Assembly (NCBI RefSeq): GCF_013410215.1
Contig: NZ_JACCFQ010000001.1
Location: 2,728,001 to 2,792,000 of the forward strand
Origin: Nesterenkonia sandarakina
GTDB taxonomy: Bacteria; Actinomycetota; Actinomycetes; Actinomycetales; Micrococcaceae
Length of the DNA stretch: 64,000 nucleotides
Reading direction: 5' to 3'
Under the pieces are notes generated by a model. It was not told the origin of the DNA. It ran no database searches and saw only the letters and a program-made list of their open reading frames with translations. Below, piece by piece: positions 55,335-62,558 of this stretch. Numbering within the stretch: the first letter of the stretch is position 1; each line of letters opens with the position of its first letter. The translations under genes and the position numbers were made by a program.

Positions 55335-56510
55335 ATGACCGGTCCTCGAGCCGCTTTCCTGGGCACCGCCCTGATCCTGCTGCTCTCGGCGTGTGAGAGC
55401 GGCGCCGCCGAGGAGGACGGCCCGGGCGCAGATTACGGCGCGTCATCCTCCACAGATGAAGACAGCTTCCCCACCGTGACGTTCAACCAAGCTTTGACTC
55501 AGGATGTGACGCCTGAGCAGCTGGAGGACTGGACGGCCAGGGATCTGCTCCCTCTGGCGCCGGCCCACGGCGGTGCGTTTGAGACGATGACCAATGCTCT
55601 GCGCGTCGCCGATCCCGCGCCCGATGTGATCATCTTCGGTGACTCCATGACTCAGCAGGGCCTCGACCCCGCCGAACTGGGGAATCTCCTCTCGGAAGCC
55701 GCTGGTGAGGAGGTCACTGCCTTCAACGGGGCCAGCAGCAGGGCCCGGTGGGGCATGAATCTCCTGCTCGCGCACTACGTGGTCAGCCTCGAGGATCTGG
55801 CCTCCGTCGCGCTGATGGGCATCTCGACCCGCGCGGCCGAGGATGACGACTTCTACACCTCAGAGGGCGCGAAGTCTCCGTTCTCTTCGCTGGTGGAGGG
55901 ATGTGAGCGGCCCGGCAGCGAGGACTGGGGCGAGGCCGACACCGCGAGGTGCGAGCGCGACGTCGCCGATCCGCTGTTTCGATTCCGCACCGGCGGGGAC
56001 CAGGTGGTACGGGCTCAGGAGGGCCAGCCGGCGCAGACCAGCCTGCGGATCAAGGAAGGCAGCCAGCTGCGTTCGGATGGTTTCATGATCCACCCGGGGG
56101 TTAGTGCGGCCGAGGCCCGGCAGATCAGCGATACCCGGATGGAGCGGGGATTCCCCGGCTTCCCGACGGTGCACGATGAAGCTGTCGCCGACTTCGGCGA
56201 GGCCGCTGAGCTGCTGCGCGGCCACGGGGTCACCGTGCTTGCCTTCGAGATCCCCTACACGCCGGTCCACCAGGCGAACCTGGAGGAGGCCGGGCGAGAC
56301 TACGACGCGCGCCGTCAGGACGCGGCACAGGCTCTGACCACCCCGCACGAGGTCCCGCTGTTCGCCGTGGATGAGTTCGGGGACTGGTGGGGAGACGGCG
56401 ACAGCCGGGACGCCATCCACCTGGCACCCCAGGGCGCTGCGAAGTTCGCGCGCCAGCTCACCGAGACTCCCGGCTTCCTCGAGGAGGTCCAAGCCGGACT
56501 CGCTGACTGA
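55335..56510 (+). CDS. SGNH-hydrolase-like lipoprotein
   Basis: A 391-residue protein. The N-terminus is a lipoprotein signal (FLGTALILLLSACES). The mature part has an SGNH-type block I in DVIIFGDSMTQQG, Asn-containing FNGASSRARWG, and the catalytic-type Asp/His pair in DAIHLAPQGA near the C-terminus. DltD/AlgX-like O-acetyl transfer or esterase activity on the cell surface is possible. Starts at ATG 55335. Confidence 0.75.
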   Translation: MTGPRAAFLGTALILLLSACESGAAEEDGPGADYGASSSTDEDSFPTVTFNQALTQDVTPEQLEDWTARDLLPLAPAHGGAFETMTNALRVADPAPDVIIFGDSMTQQGLDPAELGNLLSEAAGEEVTAFNGASSRARWGMNLLLAHYVVSLEDLASVALMGISTRAAEDDDFYTSEGAKSPFSSLVEGCERPGSEDWGEADTARCERDVADPLFRFRTGGDQVVRAQEGQPAQTSLRIKEGSQLRSDGFMIHPGVSAAEARQISDTRMERGFPGFPTVHDEAVADFGEAAELLRGHGVTVLAFEIPYTPVHQANLEEAGRDYDARRQDAAQALTTPHEVPLFAVDEFGDWWGDGDSRDAIHLAPQGAAKFARQLTETPGFLEEVQAGLAD

Positions 56511-56556
56511 GCGCACGGAACACAACTCCAGAGAGGATCAACTGGGGCCCTTCAGG

Positions 56557-56586
56557 TTGACGTGACCATATGACCTGGACCATAGT
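56557..56586 (+). promoter_or_regulatory. Promoter and candidate NrtR operator of the nad operon
   Basis: TTGACG (56557-56562), 18-base spacer, CATAGT (56581-56586). Around it are repeated GACCATA (two copies) and TGTCAC (two tandem copies) elements and the odd palindrome AGTGTCACT. AAGGAG lies 8 bases before ATG 56615. NrtR binding here is inferred. Confidence 0.55.
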
Positions 56587-56614
56587 GTCACTGTCACCTT
56601 AAGGAGTCCCTGCC

Positions 56615-57322
56615 ATGGCCGCGCCGTCGAACCTGCAGACCGAGCTCGCCGTGAGCACGGTGGTCTTCGCGCTGCGCCCGCACCCGGACACCGGTGAGCT
56701 CACCCTCTGGCTGCCTCTGGTGCGTCGGATCCGGGAGCCTTTTCTGGGACAGTGGGCGCTGCCCGGCGGGCCGCTGGAACCCGAGCAGGACCTGGTCAGC
56801 TCCGCCCGCGCCACACTGTTGGAGACCACCGGGCTGGCTCCGCGGCACATGGAGCAGCTCTATGCCTTCGGCAACGTGGACCGCTCCCCCTCCAGCACCC
56901 GGGTGGTGTCCATCGTCTATTGGGCCCTGGTGCGTCAGGACGAGGACACCGACGCGGTGGAGGGCGAGAACCTGGAGTGGTTCCCCGCCGACGACATCGC
57001 CGAGGAGGCCGGCGTGCTGGCCTTCGACCATGGTGTGATCCTGGCCTACGCGCTGGACCGGCTGCGCGCGAAGGTCACCTACTCCCCCATCGCCCACGCC
57101 TTCCTGCCGGAACAGTTCCCCCTGGCGGAGCTGCGCCGAGTCTATGAGGCGATCCTCAACCGGGCCCTGGACCCCTCCAACTTCCGCCGCCAGATCCTGG
57201 CGCAACGCTCCGTGGAGGACACCGGCGAGCGCATGACCGGCACCGCGCACCGCCCGCCGCGGCTCTACCGCTCCAACTCCGACCGCACCCGCTACACCCT
57301 CACCATCCAGGAGACACCATGA
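56615..57322 (+). CDS. nrtR: NrtR-type Nudix regulator of NAD synthesis
   Basis: A 235-residue protein. Residues 8-150 form a Nudix domain in which the catalytic box is degenerate (GGPLEPEQDLVSSARATLLE), as in NrtR regulators that bind ADP-ribose compounds. The C-terminal 80 residues (FLPEQFPLAELRRVYEAILN) form the winged-helix DNA-binding part. It overlaps nadA by 4 bases (ATGA). NrtR represses NAD synthesis genes when NAD breakdown products are low or high depending on species. Confidence 0.88.
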   Translation: MAAPSNLQTELAVSTVVFALRPHPDTGELTLWLPLVRRIREPFLGQWALPGGPLEPEQDLVSSARATLLETTGLAPRHMEQLYAFGNVDRSPSSTRVVSIVYWALVRQDEDTDAVEGENLEWFPADDIAEEAGVLAFDHGVILAYALDRLRAKVTYSPIAHAFLPEQFPLAELRRVYEAILNRALDPSNFRRQILAQRSVEDTGERMTGTAHRPPRLYRSNSDRTRYTLTIQETP

Positions 57323-58596
57323 CCGCCTCGGTCCATGACCTGATCACCCTGTCCCCGAAGGACAGCTGCAACACCAAGCTCGCCGCCGGGCCCTGGGACT
57401 TCGACACCGTGCCGGGCTACGGGCCTGGATCCTCCCAGGCAGATCGCCTCCCGGACCCGGTCTCGAGACCCGGTCAGCTGCCCGAGCGCTACCAGCTGAT
57501 GCCGGAGCCGGAGCTGCAGGAGCGAATCCTCGCCGCGAAGGCCACGCTCGGCGAAGAGCTGGTCATCCTGGGCCACTTCTACCAGCGTGACGAGGTCATC
57601 GCGCATGCCGACTTCGTGGGCGACTCCTTCCAGCTGGCCAACGCCGCGCTGAGCAAGCCGGAGGCGAAGACCATCGTGTTCTGCGGGGTCCATTTCATGG
57701 CCGAGACCGCCGACATCCTCTCCGCCCCGGAACAGGCGGTGATCCTGCCCAACCTTGCGGCCGGGTGTTCCATGGCGGACATGGCCGATGAGTCCTCGGT
57801 GGAGACCGCCTGGGAGGAGATCTGCGAGACCTACGGCGTGGATCCGGAGAACACGCTCCCGGACGCCGAGGGCAAGCTGTCGATCCTGCCGGTGACCTAT
57901 ATGAACTCCTCGGCGGCGCTGAAGGCGTTCTGCGGCCGCCACGGCGGGATCGTCTGCACCTCCTCCAACGCCTCCACCGTGCTGGAGTGGGCCTTTGAGC
58001 GCGCCCACCGGGTGCTCTTCTTCCCCGATCAGCATCTGGGCCGCAATACCGCCAAGGCGATGGGCGTGCCGCTGGAGCAGATGCCGCTGTGGAATCCGCG
58101 CAAGGCCCTGGGCGGGAACACCGCGGAGCAGCTGCGCGAGGCCAAGGTCCTGCTCTGGCACGGCTTCTGCTCGGTGCACCGGCGCTTCACCGTGGACCAG
58201 ATCAGCCAGGCCCGCGCGGCTGATCCGGGGGTGAAGATCATCGTGCACCCGGAATGTCCGATGCCGGTGGTCGATGCCGCCGACGCCGCCGGGTCCACCG
58301 ATGCGATCCAGAAGTTCATCGCCGCCTGCGCCCCGGGGGACCGCATCGGGGTCGGCACTGAGATCAACATGGTCAATCGGCTCGCCGCGCAGTTCCCGGA
58401 CCGGACCATCTTCTGCCTGGATCCGGTGATCTGTCCGTGTTCCACCATGTACCGGATCCATCCGGGCTACCTCGCCTGGGTGCTGGAGGAGCTGGTGGCC
58501 GGAGAAGTGCACAACCAGGTCAGTGTGGAGCCCGAGGTCTCGGTGCACGCGAAGGTCGCACTGGACCGGATGCTCGCCGCGAAGCCCAAAGCCTGA
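57319..58596 (+). CDS. nadA: Quinolinate synthase
   Basis: A 425-residue iron-sulfur enzyme. Cluster cysteines are expected in VFCGVHFMAETADIL, CTSSNASTVLEW and CLDPVICPCSTMYR. It condenses iminoaspartate with dihydroxyacetone phosphate. The first codons overlap nrtR. nadC follows after 9 bases; nadB, which makes iminoaspartate, is absent. Confidence 0.95.
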   Translation: MTASVHDLITLSPKDSCNTKLAAGPWDFDTVPGYGPGSSQADRLPDPVSRPGQLPERYQLMPEPELQERILAAKATLGEELVILGHFYQRDEVIAHADFVGDSFQLANAALSKPEAKTIVFCGVHFMAETADILSAPEQAVILPNLAAGCSMADMADESSVETAWEEICETYGVDPENTLPDAEGKLSILPVTYMNSSAALKAFCGRHGGIVCTSSNASTVLEWAFERAHRVLFFPDQHLGRNTAKAMGVPLEQMPLWNPRKALGGNTAEQLREAKVLLWHGFCSVHRRFTVDQISQARAADPGVKIIVHPECPMPVVDAADAAGSTDAIQKFIAACAPGDRIGVGTEINMVNRLAAQFPDRTIFCLDPVICPCSTMYRIHPGYLAWVLEELVAGEVHNQVSVEPEVSVHAKVALDRMLAAKPKA

Positions 58597-58605
58597 AGGG
58601 ACCCT

Positions 58606-59538
58606 GTGGACGCTCAACTCTCCGCCCGCGCGATCGACGCGGTGATCACCCTGGCCCTGGCTGAGGACATGCCCTTCGGGGATCTCACCAGCACCGCGTT
58701 CCTCTCCGCCGACGCCACCGCGCACGCCCAGCTCGTGGCGCGGGAGCCCGGCGTCCTGGCCGGTGGCGAGGTCTTCGCCCGCACCTTCGCCGCGGTGGAC
58801 CCCGGCGTCGTCGTGAGTCTGCACACCGACGACGGCGCACGGTTCGCCCCTGGGAATGTTCTGGCCAGCGTGCAGGGCCCCGCCCGAGCGATCCTCGGGG
58901 CGGAACGGGTGGCGCTGAACCTGATCCAGCGGCTCTCCGGGGTCGCCACACTGACCAGCCAGTACGTCGCGGCCGTGGCCGGCACCGGGGTCCGGGTCAC
59001 CGATACCCGCAAGACCACCCCGGGGCTGCGCGCGCTGGAACGCTACGCGGTGCGCTGCGGGGGCGGGCACAATCACCGGTTCTCACTCTCCGATGCGGTG
59101 ATGGCCAAGGACAACCACCTTGCGGTCCTGGGCGACTCCCCGGAGGCGCTCACCCAGGCGATCCGCACCGCCCGCGAGCGCCTGCCGCACACCACGCATA
59201 TCGAGGTGGAGGTGGACCGGATCGAGCAGATCGCCCCGGTGCTCGCCGGTGGGGCGGACACCATCATGCTGGATAACTTCAGCCTCGAGGACCTGCGCCG
59301 CGGCGTGGAGCTCATCGACGGTGCGGCCCTGGTGGAGGCCTCCGGCGGGGTGAGCCTGGAGACCATCACGGGGATCGCCAGCACCGGGGTGGACCTGATC
59401 AGCGTGGGCGCGCTGACCCACGGGGCGCGCGCCCTTGACCTGGGGCTGGATATGAACCTGGGACTGGGCGCGAACCTCGGCCAGCAGATGAACCTGAGCC
59501 AGAGCACGGACGTGAACCGGCCGGGGACCTCGGCCTGA
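58606..59538 (+). CDS. nadC: Nicotinate-nucleotide pyrophosphorylase (carboxylating)
   Basis: A 310-residue quinolinate phosphoribosyltransferase: DMPFGDLTSTAFLSADA, then RVTDTRKTTPGLRALERYAV, RCGGGHNHRFSLSDAVMAKD, and EVEVDRIEQIAPVLAGGADTI. Starts at GTG 58606. The C-terminus has about 30 extra residues with LGLDMNLGLGANLGQQMNL repeats. It overlaps the next gene (TGATG). Confidence 0.95.
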   Translation: MDAQLSARAIDAVITLALAEDMPFGDLTSTAFLSADATAHAQLVAREPGVLAGGEVFARTFAAVDPGVVVSLHTDDGARFAPGNVLASVQGPARAILGAERVALNLIQRLSGVATLTSQYVAAVAGTGVRVTDTRKTTPGLRALERYAVRCGGGHNHRFSLSDAVMAKDNHLAVLGDSPEALTQAIRTARERLPHTTHIEVEVDRIEQIAPVLAGGADTIMLDNFSLEDLRRGVELIDGAALVEASGGVSLETITGIASTGVDLISVGALTHGARALDLGLDMNLGLGANLGQQMNLSQSTDVNRPGTSA

Positions 59539-60656
59539 TGCTCTACCTGGACGAGTCCGCCGCAGCGCCGGTCCGGCGCGAGGTGCTGGAGGCGATGTGG
59601 CCGCACCTGACCGGATACGCGAACCCCTCCAGCGTGCACGAACCCGGAGCCGCGGCCTCCCGTGCGCTGGAGACCGCCCGCGCCGAGATCGCCCGGCACC
59701 TCAACGCCCGCCCCACCGAGATCATCTTCACCTCCGGTGGGACCGAATCCGACAACGCCGCGCTCAAGGGCATCGCGCTCGCCGAACCCCGGGGCCGCCA
59801 CGTGCTGATCTCAGCCCTGGAGCACCCAGCGGTCAGTGAGTCGGCCGCCTGGCTGGGACGGCTGGGCTACGAGGTGGAGACCATCCCGGGGGACCGCGAC
59901 GGCGTCGTGACTCCGGCCGCACTGGCCGCGGCGCTGCGCCCGGACACCACCGTGGTCTCCATCCACTACGCGAACAACGAGGTCGGCACGGTCCAGGACA
60001 TCCAGACATTGGCGGCAATCTGTGCCGAGCATCGGGTCCCGTTCCACACCGACGCGGTCCAGGCCGCCGGGACCTTGTCCCTGGATGTGCAGGCCCTCGG
60101 GGTCAGCGCGATGAGCCTTGCCGGGCATAAGCTGGGCACCCCCAAAGGCACCGGGGTGCTCTACCTGCGCCGTCGGACGCCTTTCGAACCGCTCATCCAT
60201 GGCGGCGGCCAGCAGCGGGATCTGCGCTCGGGGACCGAGAACGTCGCCGGAGCCGTCGGCATGGCGACGGCGCTGCGCCTCGCCACCCAGACCGACGTCG
60301 CCGACCTGGCGCGGCGGCGCGATGAATTCATCGACGCGGTGCTGAGCCGGGTGCCCGGCGCGCAGCTGACCGGGCACCGGACCCGTCGGCTGGCCGGGCA
60401 CGCCTCCTTCGTGCTGCCCGGGCGCAGCGGAGAGTCGGTGCTGCTGGATTTGGAGCGGCAGGGGATCTTCTGTTCCTCCGGATCGGCCTGCGCCGCCGGT
60501 TCGAGTGAGCCGAGTCCCGCCCTGACCGCCATGGGGTATTCGGAAGAGGTCGCCCAGAGCGCCGTGCGGTTCAGCTTCGGGGACTCTGTAACCTCGCAGG
60601 ATCTGGTTCGCGCCGCAGCAGCGCTGCCGGGGGTAGGACCTGCTCCGCAGGCGTAA
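59538..60656 (+). CDS. Cysteine desulfurase of the nad operon
   Basis: A 372-residue NifS/IscS-type enzyme. The PLP lysine is in SLAGHKLGTPKGTGVLYL and the active-site Cys in FCSSGSACAAGSSEPS. In nad operons it is called NadS and supplies sulfur for the NadA cluster. Its ATG overlaps the nadC stop codon. Confidence 0.93.
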   Translation: MLYLDESAAAPVRREVLEAMWPHLTGYANPSSVHEPGAAASRALETARAEIARHLNARPTEIIFTSGGTESDNAALKGIALAEPRGRHVLISALEHPAVSESAAWLGRLGYEVETIPGDRDGVVTPAALAAALRPDTTVVSIHYANNEVGTVQDIQTLAAICAEHRVPFHTDAVQAAGTLSLDVQALGVSAMSLAGHKLGTPKGTGVLYLRRRTPFEPLIHGGGQQRDLRSGTENVAGAVGMATALRLATQTDVADLARRRDEFIDAVLSRVPGAQLTGHRTRRLAGHASFVLPGRSGESVLLDLERQGIFCSSGSACAAGSSEPSPALTAMGYSEEVAQSAVRFSFGDSVTSQDLVRAAAALPGVGPAPQA

Positions 60657-60661
60657 GGTGA

Positions 60662-60700
60662 TCAGGGGCCTGCCCGGTGTCTTGACCGGCAGGCCTGACC
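60662..60700 (+). terminator. Hairpin after the nad operon
   Basis: GCCTGCC-C-GGT pairs with ACC-GGCAGGC with one bulge, closed further by CAGG/CCTG. It lies just past the cysteine desulfurase stop and before the aldo/keto reductase. Confidence 0.5.
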
Positions 60701-60741
60701 AAGACTTGGAAACACTGACACCGCGAACTTCAGGAGCCACC

Positions 60742-61779
60742 ATGTACGTTCCCGCAGAAGACCGTTATGAGAACGCGGAGTACCGCCGTGTGGGCCGCTC
60801 CGGCCTGGTGCTGCCCCCGCTCTCGCTGGGCCTCTGGCACAACTTCGGTGACGACTTCGCCCTTCAGAACCAGCGCGAGATCATCCACATGGCCTTCGAC
60901 CATGGGATCACCCACTTCGATCTGGCGAACAACTACGGGCCTCCCCCAGGCTCGGCCGAGATCAACTTCGGACGGATCCTGCGCGAGGACTTCGCTGGGC
61001 TGCGCGATGAGCTGATCATCTCCACCAAGGCCGGCTGGACCATGTGGCCCGGGCCCTACGGCGGGCCGACCGGCAGCCGCAAGCACCTGCTCTCCAGCCT
61101 GGACCAGTCGCTGAGCCGGATGGGCCTGGACCATGTGGACATCTTCTACTCACACCGTCCCGACGCGGACACTCCGCTGGAGGAGACCATGTCCGCTCTG
61201 GACGCCGCGGTCCGCTCCGGCAAGGCGCTCTACGCCGGGATCTCCTCCTACTCGGCCGAGGACACGATCAAGGCCGCCGCGATCCTGAAGGATCTCGGCA
61301 CCCCGCTGCTGATCCACCAGCCCTCCTACTCGATGCTCAACCGCTGGATCGAGACCGAGGGCCTGCTCGACGCGGTCGACGAGCTCGGAGTCGGGGTCAT
61401 CGGCTTCAGCGCCCTGGCCCAGGGCATGCTGACCGATAAGTACCTCAACGGGGTTCCCTCGGATTCGCGTGCAGCGACGAAGGGCTCCTTCCGGGACGAT
61501 TTCCTCACCGAGGAGAATCTGGGACACATCCGTTCGCTCAATGAGATCGCCTCGAACCGCGGGCAGAGCCTGGCGCAGATGGCGCTGGCCTGGGCGCTGC
61601 GCGATGACCGGGTGAGCTCGCTGGTGATCGGCGCCAGCCGGCCCGAGCAGCTGAAGTCCAACCTGGCTGCCCTGGACCAGCGCTCCTTCTCCAAGGAAGA
61701 GCTGGACGCGATCGATGAGCACGCCGTCGACGGCGGGATCGACATCTGGGGCTCGGCGCGGAAGAGCACCAAGGGCTGA
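60742..61779 (+). CDS. Aldo/keto reductase (YghZ/Gpr-like)
   Basis: A 345-residue NADPH-dependent reductase. The catalytic tetrad region includes GITHFDLANNYGPPPGSAEI with Asp and Tyr, the Lys in ISTKAGW and the His in FYSHRPD. The C-terminus has VIGASRPEQLKSNL for the phosphate of NADPH. It resembles the L-glyceraldehyde 3-phosphate reductase branch. CAGGAG precedes ATG 60742. Confidence 0.92.
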   Translation: MYVPAEDRYENAEYRRVGRSGLVLPPLSLGLWHNFGDDFALQNQREIIHMAFDHGITHFDLANNYGPPPGSAEINFGRILREDFAGLRDELIISTKAGWTMWPGPYGGPTGSRKHLLSSLDQSLSRMGLDHVDIFYSHRPDADTPLEETMSALDAAVRSGKALYAGISSYSAEDTIKAAAILKDLGTPLLIHQPSYSMLNRWIETEGLLDAVDELGVGVIGFSALAQGMLTDKYLNGVPSDSRAATKGSFRDDFLTEENLGHIRSLNEIASNRGQSLAQMALAWALRDDRVSSLVIGASRPEQLKSNLAALDQRSFSKEELDAIDEHAVDGGIDIWGSARKSTKG

Positions 61780-61963
61780 TTGCCCCGGGCCCTGCTCCGG
61801 TGAGGTGTGGATCCGTCCGCACCCCACCGGGAAGTTCGGCTGGTGCAGGTCAGACACCTGAGGCGGGGTCGATGCCATGCTGGTCGCAGCGGCCGATGCG
61901 CGCTTCAGCCGGATCATGCGGTAGACTTTCCTGGTGCTTCCGGCGAGTTTGCTGGAAGGATTT

Positions 61964-62040
61964 CGGGCTATAGCGCAGCTTGGTAGCGCGTCCGTCTGGG
62001 GGACGGAAGGTCGTGGGTTCAAATCCCGCTAGCCCGACCA
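61964..62040 (+). tRNA. tRNA-Pro (anticodon GGG)
   Basis: 77 bases: acceptor CGGGCTA/TAGCCCG, D arm GCGCAGCTTGGTAGCGC, anticodon stem TCCGT/ACGGA with loop CTGGGGG giving anticodon GGG, T arm GTGGGTTCAAATCCCGC, encoded CCA. Reads CCC and CCU. Confidence 0.97.
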
Positions 62041-62060
62041 TGTGATGTCTCAGTACATCG

Positions 62061-62093
62061 GAAAGGCCCTGAACCCACGGTTCAGGGCCTTTC
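62061..62093 (+). terminator. Terminator of tRNA-Pro
   Basis: GAAAGGCCCTGAACC pairs perfectly with GGTTCAGGGCCTTTC around a CAC loop, 20 bases past the tRNA. It works in either direction. Confidence 0.85.
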
Positions 62094-62193
62094 TTCATGT
62101 TGTGATCCCCGCGGCGAATGGCCCCGAGTGGAGTCAGCGATCTGCCCCCAAGACCTTTTCCCGCGATACCGGGCCTCCCCCGCGGGATATGAG

Positions 62194-62409
62194 CTAGTCC
62201 TTGGTCGGCTCCGCATCGTCCTCGGGGTCAGTCCCTCCGTCACGCTTGCCCTTGGCGTCAGCTTTGGCACCGAAGGCGACCCCGAAGGCCATTCCTATGC
62301 CGATGCCTAGCGCCAAATTGTCGAAGAAGATCAGACCGACAGACATGCCGATCATCATTCCTTGGACCATGCCAAAGACAAGTTTGTTCGATTCTTTGCC
62401 TTCCCCCAT
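62194..62409 (-). CDS. Small Gly-rich membrane protein
   Basis: A 71-residue protein with two hydrophobic stretches, KLVFGMVQGMMIGMSVGLIF and LALGIGIGMAFGVAFGA, the latter glycine-zipper-like, and an acidic tail DPEDDAEPTKD. Starts at ATG 62409, 6 bases behind TAGGCT. Family unknown. Confidence 0.7.
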   Translation of the reverse strand: MGEGKESNKLVFGMVQGMMIGMSVGLIFFDNLALGIGIGMAFGVAFGAKADAKGKRDGGTDPEDDAEPTKD

Positions 62410-62415
62410 CACGCC

Positions 62416-62421
62416 AGCCTA
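62416..62421 (-). promoter_or_regulatory. -10 box for leaderless small-membrane-protein mRNA
   Basis: TAGGCT on the minus strand, 6 bases before ATG 62409. Confidence 0.6.
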
Positions 62422-62481
62422 CGATGCCTGCGGTATGCCTGGGCTGGTCGAGAAGTGGTGGCGTGGCTTGACGAGTGACTT

Positions 62482-62552
62482 GTTCTACCGGGGCCTTTGT
62501 GAGCTACCGGCCAGACCGTTGGCCAGGTGATTCACGCAGACCCCGGTAGAAC
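62482..62552 (-). terminator. Large nested inverted repeat after the binding-protein gene
   Basis: GTTCTACCGGGG (62482-62493) and CCCCGGTAGAAC (62541-62552) are perfect 12-base arms. Inside, GTGA/TCAC and GGCCA/TGGCC can form a second stem. The whole lies 6 bases past the stop codon of the solute-binding protein. A terminator is likely, though the 47-base interior is unusual. Confidence 0.45.
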
Positions 62553-62558
62553 GCGAGG

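Noticed and set aside
57292-59076. 594-residue minus-strand frame opposite nadA and nadC
   Set aside because: Mirror frame of two well-supported enzymes; composition is His/Gly/Arg-rich without family features.
61850-62098. 82-residue minus-strand frame with GLAGFEPTTFRPPDGRATKL
   Set aside because: It lies antisense to tRNA-Pro and its terminator. This peptide is a well-known false call over tRNA genes.
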